Under the pieces are notes generated by a model, which ran no database searches, had not been told where the DNA came from, and saw nothing but the letters and a program-made list of their open reading frames with translations. This document shows, one piece after another, positions 49,441 through 59,450 of a DNA stretch of 64,000 bases. Positions within the stretch are counted from its first letter, which is position 1. Each line of letters starts with the position of its first letter. The position numbers and the translations under genes are program-made. This DNA is from Procambarus clarkii (lineage: Eukaryota; Arthropoda; Malacostraca; Decapoda; Cambaridae). Location: positions 15,083,666 to 15,147,665 of the forward strand of contig NC_091185.1 of assembly GCF_040958095.1 (NCBI RefSeq). The letters are read 5' to 3'.

Positions 49441-52400
49441 CGCTTATAACATTTTCCCAAAAGCGCTTGCCGCCTGCATGCTGACCAAGATATTGACTAG
49501 ACCAAGAATCAGTTCACTTTAATATATAGTCAAAGGAACACTAACTCAGGACAGAAGAGCTTCCAACAGCAACAGGTGGATCCATGGTGCAATAAATATT
49601 ATCATTATATTAGAAAACACAAATACAACCACGGCAAGGGATGTCGACGAAATACGCGCAGATTTCGTTATGCAAGCCCCTTGGGAATCGATGCCAGCAG
49701 ACTATAAGAATATAGCTCTTCAAGAAAAAACTCTATCAGCCTTATCCACAAGCTGATAGGAATCATTGCACAGATAAATATAGATTATAGAAGCAAACGT
49801 GGTATCTGATAGCTTCACATACTGCACAGACGGATTAGTAGGTCAGCAAAGACAAGAATCCGGAACTGCAGTTAGGGTAGAAAATTTTCGAGATAGTTGG
49901 AGACTCAAATCAGTGTTCAGCTTTGCACACAGCGATGCTATCCATTGAAAAGGCTTTTGAATATGCTCCTGCTGTGTGGGACATTTGGGGCTTGACTCTA
50001 TTTATTTAAATATTAAAGTAATGAAAATCAATTACGAAGGACCACCCGCTTTTATAGTAAAGAGGGAAACTAAGAAAATATGATCATTAGAAAATTCCTA
50101 GATGAACCAGTAACTATGGATAAAATACTAGAGAATATGATCACTGAAATAATTAATGGGCTGTATAATTAAATGAATCAAAGCCTCAAACACCTACATT
50201 GGGGGGGGAGGGGTATTACTGGAACTCAATACGTCCAGGAACTAGTGTGGTTCGTTCACCAGTCCAATGTATAATAATCTAATCCTATGAACATTTATAG
50301 AGTCATTATCTTTATCATCAATGAGAACATAGATTACGAACATGAATATAATAATTATAATAAACACATGTTAATCCAATGAACAGAGTTCTGCATGTAA
50401 AGGAATACAGATAATAGAAATCAAAGAATACAAAAGGAATCTTAGCTTAAAGACGATTTCCAAGAAGTTAGTTACGACTCATCCTCTGATTCTCCTGGAC
50501 TCGTCATGGAACACTGGAGTTGATTAACATGGGAAATGACAGCTCGGAGAATTCTTCACACACGCTGTAAATCAAATTGTTTTCAGTAGCAACAGATTAA
50601 GCTACTAGATATCTATGTTCAAGAAATTGAGATTAATAATAAGAGGAAATAATGACCTGTAGTTTTTTATTGTCGCACGGCGTCACGACAAGCTACCCAG
50701 CTATAAACCCACCCCCTATATGATGCATCAAATAAGGATAAAGGTACTTAGCTAATATGGGCACTGTGTAAGTTAAGGCTTGCCGAAGTTCGCATCCTAG
50801 GTTCCGGTCCAGCCTATCCTAGATACTGACGCGCTTCACTGGCCGGTCACGTGGTATTACATAGAACCAAATTTAACAGGTTCTGGCCGAATGTCAAATT
50901 AATCTCTTGACCATTCGACTTGTTATGTAAAATGACACTGACACCAGCAAAGTTAATGTCTGCAAAGGTTCTTCACACCTCACAGTGGCGACTTTCTTCT
51001 AGAGTTCTTGATGGCGTCTACCCTCGTGGCTGGGGTAATGGTGTCTCTGCCTGAGCGCGTCACCTCATGAACGCTTCACCACGTGAATTGGCATCTCCTC
51101 CGCCCCGCTCCGCGTCCCGCATTTGTTACTCAAATTATTTATGGCGGATATTATCATTTCTCGCAGTTGTGATTGAAATGCTCGGATAATGATGGGTTTA
51201 TTATTTAGAGGAGTTAAATATTATTATTTGCTCGTTTTATGCTAGTAAACGAACAATGGAGATGAATTAAAGTCTCTCCAGGGCATTCACGCATGACATT
51301 AAATTTATTACTAGATAACAGTTATAACTATAAACGCTCTATTTGGCTTTAGTTGGAGATCAGTTTATCTGTAATTAATTATCACACAGAACACCATTGT
51401 TTATAGAGAATCAAATTCAATTCTCAGACACAATGGATATAAATGTGTTTATTACAATGGAATCTGACGCAATACTGGCGTCTGGTGACGTAAGAATTCT
51501 AGCCTTATTGTACAGATGTAATTATTAGTACATGTGGACTCTACGCTTGGTTAATTTTAATCACTACAATGATTAGTAGAATTAGTAATAATTAATGAGA
51601 ATACAACAGTGTTGTATTTAGTGTTGGAAATTTCCAACATAACTCCGGGGGGAGGATTCTAGGGTCGTAGTGTAATGTGGAGTACTGACACCTATCCCGA
51701 AGTTGAGATTAATATTAGTATGTTAGTACACACATAACGAATGTCCCGTATTTGTCAAGGACATACAAGAAACTTAAGTCTTGCTGATTTTCATGTTAAA
51801 AGGAACATGTTATTATGAATTACTTATAGCCTATACAATAATTAAAGATTTAAATCACACAATTAAAACAACAGAATCTACTGTGATGGGAATGTCCTGG
51901 GTCATAGTGACTTGTAATGGTTTGTTACTTGACATCACACCGCAGTATCATCATAGTTATCTAAATTGGATGTAAAAGGAATTACTCTTGGTCAGAGTTG
52001 TAATAGGCTTGTAGTTTCCCTTAGTGGAAACATGTATTAAATATTGAAACATTAAATGATTAAGTCATCGGTAATCAGGAACCCTCTAAAGCTCACAATA
52101 AACTCAACAACTAGGGTCGCAGTGACATGTAATGGTGTATTACGTAGCTGCTGAATCGTAGGCAAACTCAGAATAAGTTCCCAAGAACTGATAACACTAT
52201 GGTATAATTATACAGTAAAGTATTATTAGTCATTTAAGATCAAGGAGACTATGACACTACAGTAAGGTCGCTGTGACTTGTAACTATTGAGTTACTAGAC
52301 AATAACATCACGCAGCATCATGATCACCCCAAATTCAAATGAGGAAATTGAATTTAATGTGCACTGCCGTGCAGTAGTCATTCTGACTGATGGTACAACT

Positions 52401-52770
52401 AATTTGCTAACTAGCTAAATAATAGAAAAGTAGAGAACTGAAAAGTTTATTCATTAAAATCAAGGAAGATTCTGAGTCGACAGTGAGATTGGTAGCCTAG
52501 TCATTCTGACTTATGAGCTAATTAAATGGCAGCTCATAGGCTTGACACTGTAAACTTGTTAATACGAAATCACCTTTACATGAAATTGAGTTTATTAAAT
52601 CAGTCTCTACAAGTATAGTCAACTGTAATTAATGGTGAGTACAGATTAGGCTAATACTCAGTTGACACTAACTAAAGTCCCTAAACCTACCTAAATAAAT
52701 GGTTTAAATTTCTAACCTACCTAAGTAAGGAACTAAGCTAATTGTGAGCAAAAATGTACTCGAATTAACA
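49441..52770. other. Long AT-rich stretch without recognisable genes
   Basis: No domain-bearing frame on either strand. A GC-rich island lies at about 50960-51120. A perfect 18-bp palindrome sits at 51622-51639. The phrase GTGACTTGTAA with GTTAC downstream recurs near 51908, 52123 (as GTGACATGTAATG), 52272 and 54055, suggesting a diverged dispersed or tandem repeat. This may be the non-coding or deleted part of the BEL/Pao element whose gag-protease lies at 54152-57564. Confidence 0.35.
51622..51639. repeat. Perfect 18-bp palindrome, LTR-terminus-like
   Basis: TGTTGGAAATTTCCAACA is its own reverse complement. TGTTGG...CCAACA is the form of many LTR ends, so it could mark an LTR boundary or an abutted pair of ends; no matching partner was found. 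Confidence 0.5.
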
Positions 52771-52789
52771 TTGAGAGCTGTATTGAGCT

Positions 52790-53310
52790 CATTAACAGGT
52801 CGAGCTATATTGAACTCATGAACATGGTGAGCTATATTGAGCTCGTCAACAGTGTTGACAGGGTGAGTTACAGTGAGCTCGTTAACATGGGGAGCTATAT
52901 TGAGCTCGGTAAGCATGTTAACAAGGTGAGTTATAGTAAACTCGTCAACAGTGTTGACAGGGTGAGCTGCAGTGAGCTCGTTAACAGAGTTAACAGGGTG
53001 AGTTATATTGAACTCGTCAACAGTGTTGACAGGGTGAGCTGCAGTGAGCTCGTTAACAAGGTTAACAGGGTGAGTTATATTGAACTCGTCAACAGTGTTG
53101 ACAGGGTGAGCTTCAGTGAGCTCGTTAACAGGGTGAGTTATATTGAACTCGTCAACAGTGTTGACAGGGTGAGCTGCAGTGAGCTCGTTAACAAGGTTAA
53201 CAGAGTGAGTTATATTGAACTCGTCAACAGTGTTGACAGGGTGAGCTGCAGTGAGCTCGTTAACAGTGTTAACAGGGTGAGCTACAGTGAGCTCGAATTA
53301 ACGAGGTGGA
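52790..53310. repeat. 72-bp minisatellite with palindromic core
   Basis: Units containing TCAACAGTGTTGACAGGGTG begin at 52946, 53018, 53090, 53153 and 53225 (spacing 72, 72, 63, 72). Each unit is two related 36-bp halves, seen as NSVDRVSCSELV and NKVNRVSYIELV in the one open frame (52818-53366). GTCAACAGTGTTGAC is a perfect palindrome around one base, and GAGCTC recurs in each half. Unit and half-unit lengths are multiples of three, which explains the open frame; no coding role is indicated. Confidence 0.9.
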
Positions 53311-53319
53311 GTATTGCAT

Positions 53320-54151
53320 CATTCAATTATCATGGCGAGCAGTGCTCGTGGCATGGGGAACATTAATGCGTTCGATTGTCATGGCGAGCAATATTGAGCT
53401 CGTATGCGCATGGGGAACAAGAAGCACTCAATTATTACGTTAATTCTAAGGTGAGCTATATTAAGCTCATGAAGCATGTTAATTAACAATGCTGATGTTT
53501 AACGATAATGCATTAAACAAAGAGAAACCTAAGATTGCTGGAAATTAAATTACTGCTACGATTAATCCTATTCAAGATAATTTGTAACATTTTCCCAACC
53601 AAAACGATTCACGGGTTATTAGTTCTCTGTAAATTAACTTACGTATTGGTAAGTTTGCAAGTTTGTTCATGCTGCGCTCCTACACTAATTAAGCAGAAAC
53701 GAAAGAAAAACAACTCAAACAAATTGATGCAAGTATTTATCACTAACTCTTAGTGCAGAAAACATGGTATTAAGAAGGTTTTCTTGGCAAACCTTTAAGT
53801 GCAAGTATAGTGGACCAGTGGTCCTAGTGAATTTATAATTACAGAAGTTGCTTGATGACTTCATAGTATTACTAAATTCAGGAAATGCCAGTGGCATTGA
53901 GTGCTAGATTCTCTAGCCTAACATTATTAATTACCTAGGGAGTACTAGATTCTCTAGCCCAACATTACAATTTACCTAGGAAGACTGAGTGTGGTCAATT
54001 ATTACTTGTCGAGAATAATTCTAGGTCTGCAGTGAATTCAATGGCTTGGTCGCTGTGACTTGTACTTGTTTGAGTACGGACCATTGGTTTTCACTGAGAG
54101 CTATGAAACATCTCGGCGAGTATCAATTGCACTACATTCAATCTGAGTTTA
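53320..54151. other. Spacer with short direct repeats, no gene recognised
   Basis: Includes an imperfect direct repeat of about 41 bp (CTAGATTCTCTAGC near 53906 and 53947, each followed by CAACATTA-like and TACCTAGG). No domain-bearing frame was found. Confidence 0.4.
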
Positions 54152-54815
54152 TTACTCAGCTGTGTTTCTCCTTTTAGCTTGCTGCTGGAGAATTGATTTA
54201 CTGCTGACTAATTTATTATTGTTGGCAGGCTTAGGCTTGTTCACATTCAGAACTTTACCTGTAAGTAAGTAGCCACCTGCAGATTGGAGCATATTCATTC
54301 CCAATCGTTTAACATGTCCAGTTATGAACTGGTAATAGTAGTCGGCTCCTACTAGTACATCTACATTGTTAAGGCGGTCAGACGTTAACTTGTTGTCAGC
54401 CAAATTAATTTCACGCTCCTGCAGGAAGTGGGCTGTGTACCCCAGACCCTTAATATTTAAGTCTAAAGGTATTTGATCTACAACAATGGCTTGGACAGCC
54501 TTGGCATGACTACCTAGTCGTACAAGCGGTTGAACTACTGAGTATTCATGGGTTCCTCGATTTATCATGAACCCTGACAAGTTTAATTTTACCTGTCCTA
54601 TTGGTTGCAAATTAAGTGCCTCTGCTGCCCTTTGAGTAATGAAAGTTCTCTGGGAACCTTGATCAAATGGTCCACGTGTGGTGATCTTGGCTCCTCTGTT
54701 CTTCACTTGAAGTTGGACAGTAGGCAATGCAGCATCCACTTGAGATGCTAGTGAAGTTACGCTGTACACATCTCGCACCTTGCAGCACTGTACTGGTGTA
54801 GATTCTCTACCTCCT
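54152..54815 (-). pseudogene. BEL/Pao-like protease region
   Basis: Minus-strand frame of about 208 codons: LPTVQLQVKNRGAKITTRG, FDQGSQRTFITQRAAEALNL (the DQGSQ form of the aspartic-protease active site seen in BEL/Pao), VKLNLSGF, VDVLVGADYYYQFITGHVKR and SAGGYLLTGKV, ending TAE at 54152. It follows the zinc-finger gag at 55823-57564 once the solo LTR is removed. No RT or integrase follows downstream (lower coordinates), so the element is truncated after the protease. Confidence 0.82.
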
Positions 54816-55822
54816 TGTTACGAACCTGGACCCAGCGTCCGAGCACGGAGCAGTGACGACCGCGCCATCTGTGGGTCAGCTCCCGAAACCCCCACCAAAT
54901 GGACGACGACACCTAGTGAGGACAAGGTGTACTGGCCACAAGGGCCAGTTTCCAGTCCTGTTCAGCGCTCAACACAGCCGCTGCTGACCTCTTGTGAGGT
55001 GGTGCTCAGACAACAGCGCCATCTATGGAGTGGATAGGTGGGCGTTTGTGTCTGAGCCTGTAAGTGAGGTGCTTGAGTGTGTTATTGATGACGTGACTGC
55101 TTACAGAGTCGACCTGGGACTGCTGTGATGAAAGTTGAGTCAGTCCTACCCAAGGCAGCCGTCTCCATACCTTGTGCTTTGCTGCAGCAGTGAGTCGTCT
55201 CCCGGATGAACACTGTGGTGTTACCCTGCCTGTGAAGCGGCAGTGAAGGATCGTCGTACCCGGGACCGACTGCTGGAGACGATTAACTACTGGGGTATTG
55301 AGGACAGGAGAGTGATTTGTGGTATCACACGAGGCTCCTGACTAGGGCGCTACCCTAGTATCGCTCGTGGGGTGGCCTGACCAGCGTTGCTGATCCGGAA
55401 CCTGCCAGCAGACCTGCTGGACTTGTGGTTGACGGCCTCCACGGCGGTGCCCCCAGTGGTACTGTGTTTTGGCTGACCTGTGGCCAGGGTAGACTCAGCT
55501 TCTCAAAGGATTCGTTGTGAGGCCACGAAAGCACCGAGGACTTGACACCGAGAGTTTGGATCCAGAGTCTTCAGGAGAAGACGATTGTGTATTTCCCCTG
55601 TACAGTGTTAATACCCCTCCCCCTGTGCACTCTTTATATATTATTTATTTGGTGATGGTAATAATTATAATCTTAAGTTCTTAACTTTATTTCCCTTCCC
55701 CTTTAAGTTACTTGCGTCACGGATCTCATTCCTTGAAAGCCACTACTGGCTTGGGGCCGGATACAACTTCCTCTAATAACATCAGAGTACGAACTCAGTT
55801 GTGACCCGAGAGGGCCGTAACA
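54816..55822. mobile_element. Solo LTR (1007 bp) inserted in BEL/Pao gag-pol
   Basis: Starts TGTTACGA, ends CCGTAACA, flanked by CTCCT at 54811-54815 and 55823-55827 (5-bp target duplication). It is the same family as 37762-38771: shared landmarks include the opening ACC..GTCCGAGCACGGAGCAG, GAGTCGACCTGGGACTGCTG and CTTGGGGCCGGAT. The two copies differ at many positions, so they are not a recent duplication. Confidence 0.9.
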
Positions 55823-57564
55823 CTCCTATTCTAGGATTGACATAATTTGTCCTAACTAATTTGCACAGTGCAGCATGATGCTTGCCCCTTCTACACCTAT
55901 TGCAGGTGTTCAGTGGGGTTTCACAGCTATTAACATTATGTGATTTGAGACACCTAGTACATTTGTGTAACTGTTTTGAGTCGTCTGACTCTTGTGTCTC
56001 TATTAGGGTAATTAGTACATTTGTACAGAGAATGTTTTTGATTGCAAAACAAGCACATTCCCCATCCTACAGCTCGTTTAGGGGTTACCGGTTTTGGTAA
56101 AACAGTACTTGCAGGTTGTGATGGTTTTGCTGCTTGCATTTGCTTGTTATTTATTCTCTTGTGAGTACTTGGTGTACTCTGGGGAACCATTAACAGGCTC
56201 TTGGGAGTGCTCTTTGGACTATTAGGTCTCTTTAGGAGCACCTGTGAAGTCATTGGGGGTGCTCTTTGGACTATTAGGGTCTCTTAAGCAGCACCTGTGG
56301 GGCTTTTAGGCCTCACTGATGAATCAGTGTTTGACTGATTGTTGTTACATTGATTATTAGCACCTTTGTTACCTAGTGACAGTGTCACTTCAGGAGTTTC
56401 AGGTAAGGAAACTGATGTAGGTACAGTTTTGGTGCATTCAGATTTAGCATTAATTGCCTGGTCTGCTGTATGATTGCTCATATTGCGCAAACCTGTAAAT
56501 ATATCCTGCTTTAACAGGGTATTACCATTCTGGTATACATATAATTTATTAAGTGTGTCACCAGACAATTTTCTTTGGATGACAATTTTTGTCATCCACT
56601 CAGCAGTTGGGTGATCCATCTCTTTACTGAAGGAATTTATCAGTGACTCAAGCTGGAAACTAAAGGCTTGTAAAGAGTCAACTGATTGATCTGGTGAAGA
56701 TAAATTTAATAATTGGTGCACAAGGTGTATAATAGTCTTCTCATTGTTAGCACTTACTTTAGAAGGCTGTTGTGAGCAATTGTGACCATTACTTGTGTTG
56801 CTTAAGGCTTCTTGCTTAGCCTCAGTTTTGATTATAGCTTCAGTTGCTGTTGCAGCATTAGCTTTATCATTTTCTGGTTCAGATCCACTGATTATTGCAG
56901 CTTCACTTGTTTCATCTGCAGCTTCACTTGTTTCATCTGCAGCTTCACTTGTTTCTCTGGGTTCTTGTGATAAGCTAGTTAATTCAGTAGCCTTATGTAT
57001 TGAACTTATAGAATCCAGGGAACATTGAGAAGAGCTGTCTGAAAATTGATCAGACTCTGTAAACAAATCATCACGTGAAGTTGTATTAGACGAGAGGTTA
57101 GAAAATGAAGGTTGAACTTCAGTTGTGGATCCTCTGTAGTGATCAGTATTGATTAGAGGATTCTCCTCATCTTGAGGTAGCTCAAGTATTTCATCTGAGC
57201 TGAGTGTTGGCTTGGGTGTAGGTCTATTAATGATCTGTTCTATCCACTCGGGAATATCTTGTCTCGCAAGCACCTCCTTATATCGGTCTAACCAGGTTTG
57301 AACGCTACGTTCATAGTTATCAAGATCAGATTCTGTCAGACGTAAGTTGTCTGAGACAGTATGACCGACCTGGAGTAAATTCCTGTGGGACTCGATTACA
57401 GTCTTTATATAATCATATTTTTGGTTAGCGCTCCTTATGGAACATGCTAGTCTGTAGACGTAATCTGGGTCAGTTTCTACAAAGTTGTCACATCTGATAA
57501 GCTGTTTTCCTAGCTGAATTTGAAGAGCTGTCAAGAATCTTGCATTCCTTTCTAGAGGATTCAT
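55823..57564 (-). pseudogene. BEL/Pao-like gag with cysteine-rich domain
   Basis: ATG at 57564 opens 426 codons (MNPLERNARFLTALQIQLGK) with an acidic, serine-rich middle and a triplicated ETSEAAD repeat near 56910-56955. A TAA at 56284-56286 and a 52-bp tandem duplication nearby (GTGCTCTTTGGACTATTAGG at 56207 and 56259) end that frame. Further on, other frames carry CLFCNQKHSLYKCTNYPNRD and then CTRCLKSHNVNSC and CNRCRRGKHHAALC, the paired CCHC/CCHC-like modules of BEL/Pao gag. The C-terminal part resumes into the protease after the solo LTR. Damaged by stops and frame changes. Confidence 0.82.
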
Positions 57565-57667
57565 TCTTGTGGTAAATTGAGCCTGATAGGGCTTATGTAG
57601 CTATTTGTATAGCTATGGTGTCTGCTCCTTGATGTAGAGCAGGTATAATTATTGACAGCCTGATATT

Positions 57668-58167
57668 NNNNNNNNNNNNNNNNNNNNNNNNNNNNNNNNN
57701 NNNNNNNNNNNNNNNNNNNNNNNNNNNNNNNNNNNNNNNNNNNNNNNNNNNNNNNNNNNNNNNNNNNNNNNNNNNNNNNNNNNNNNNNNNNNNNNNNNNN
57801 NNNNNNNNNNNNNNNNNNNNNNNNNNNNNNNNNNNNNNNNNNNNNNNNNNNNNNNNNNNNNNNNNNNNNNNNNNNNNNNNNNNNNNNNNNNNNNNNNNNN
57901 NNNNNNNNNNNNNNNNNNNNNNNNNNNNNNNNNNNNNNNNNNNNNNNNNNNNNNNNNNNNNNNNNNNNNNNNNNNNNNNNNNNNNNNNNNNNNNNNNNNN
58001 NNNNNNNNNNNNNNNNNNNNNNNNNNNNNNNNNNNNNNNNNNNNNNNNNNNNNNNNNNNNNNNNNNNNNNNNNNNNNNNNNNNNNNNNNNNNNNNNNNNN
58101 NNNNNNNNNNNNNNNNNNNNNNNNNNNNNNNNNNNNNNNNNNNNNNNNNNNNNNNNNNNNNNNNNNN
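57668..58167. other. Assembly gap, 500 N
   Basis: Exactly 500 N, the usual placeholder for a scaffold gap of unknown size. The frame that appears to cross it on the minus strand is not real. Confidence 1.
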
Positions 58168-58261
58168 TAGTTTCTTGATAATCCTTGTTTCACTGCTGAG
58201 GTGATGTCGGTCTGTGAGGATGTCGAGGTGTTGTTCAATGCGGGTACGGATACTTTCGTCG
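58168..58261 (-). mobile_element. Inverted Penelope-like 5' segment
   Basis: Reverse complement of the N-terminal coding region of copy B (59763-59855): CGACGAAAGTATCCGTACCC through TTATCAAGAAACTA. It is joined head-on to the RT of copy A at about 58260-58262 with one or two bases of shared sequence at the junction. The inverted part runs leftward into the N gap. Confidence 0.85.
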
Positions 58262-59450
58262 TGCTGCGTTTCACTTACGAGATGGAAAAGGATGGGAAGC
58301 TGCCCTTTCTAGATGTAACAGTCATGGAAAAGAGCGGAGGTTTCCACACTGCAGTCTACACTAAGGAAACGAACATAGGAATGTGCCTAAATGCCAACAG
58401 CGACTGCCCAGACAGGTACAAGAGGAGTGTTGTTAACGCATATGTCGACCGTGCTCTCAGCCACAGCTCACAATGGAAGCAAGTCGACGAAGAACTCTGT
58501 AGGGTAAGGCAGGTCCTAGTCAACAACGGCTTCTCCAATGGTTTCGTGGAAGACATCATAAGAAGGAAAGTGAAACGCCATGCAACCTCTGAAGAGACAA
58601 CTAACACAACACCTATACCCCCTATTAGACTATTTTACAGGAACTTCTTTTCCACAGCTCATCAAACGGAGGAAAGGGTCCTGAAAGATATTGTTAATAG
58701 AAACGTTATCCCTACATACAAAAATCAGAAGATACAACTGACAATTTACTATAAAACCAGAAAAACGGCCAGCCTACTCATGAGAAACTCTCCAGACACA
58801 AAACAGAACGCTTTAAAAGAGACTAACGTCGTCTATGCCTTCAAATGCCCTCTTGGGGACTGTAAGCTCCAAAAAACCCAGTATATAGGCAAGACAACAA
58901 CATCTCTTTCTAGGCGTTTAACGATGCATAAGCAACAGGGCTCCATTAAGGAACATATAATCTCTTCCCACAACCAAACCATCGCCAGAGAAATCCTAGT
59001 AAACAACACAGAAATAATCGATAGATACAGCGATAGCAGGCGGCTTGACGTTTGCGAGGCACTACACATCAAGAAGTCAACACCAGCAATCAACAGCCAA
59101 TTAATGCACAACTATATTCTACCCACCTCAAGACTCCGCTCCAATATAGAAGCATCAAGAAATATGGACCAATAGGCTTTCTGCAATCACTTCTATTCAA
59201 TACCCATTGTTTCGTGTTCTGTCTTGTGTTGATGAAATTAATACCCTATTAATACCACCTCTTGTTCTGTCTTGTGTTGATGAAATTAATACCCTATTAA
59301 TGCCACCTCACCCCATCCACCTCTCTCAAATGTAGATATAAAATCGGAGATGCGTAAGTTCTATTCAGTTGTGTATTTGTAAACTAAAGTCTTTGAAAAT
59401 GTAATAAGTTTTACGAAACGCGCTCGTGTCGCGTCAGACTAGAAATAAAA
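58262..59450 (+). pseudogene. Penelope-like copy A: RT end, GIY-YIG, 3' UTR
   Basis: The open frame from VLRFTYEMEKDGKLPFLDVTV runs through the GIY-YIG domain (VVYAFKCPLGDCKLQ, TQYIGKTTTSLSRRLTMH, GSIKEHI) to ASRNMDQ and the TAG at 59173-59175. The domain is intact, but the RT catalytic part is missing, replaced by the inverted 5' segment. The 3' UTR holds the tandem 44-bp repeat (TTGATGAAATTAATACCC) and the hammerhead-like motif. It is followed without a break by copy B at the same phase, offset 2741 bp from the matching part of copy B. Confidence 0.9.
59388..59440 (+). ncRNA. Hammerhead-ribozyme-like motif, Penelope A/B junction
   Basis: AGTCT (59388-59392), TTGAAAAT, stem II GTAA-TAAGTT-TTAC, GAA, stem III ACGCG-CTCGTGT-CGCGT, C, then AGACT (59436-59440). 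Stem I pairs AGTCT with AGACT and the predicted cleavage point is after C59435. The first core box is TTGAAAAT where active hammerheads have CTGATGA, so the key G8 position is not conserved. It lies 10 bp upstream of the start codon of copy B. Confidence 0.6.

Noticed and set aside
57561-58274. Minus-strand frame crossing the N gap
   Set aside because: It is open only because N codons are not read as stops; its ends are an out-of-frame Penelope-like piece and sequence next to the BEL gag.
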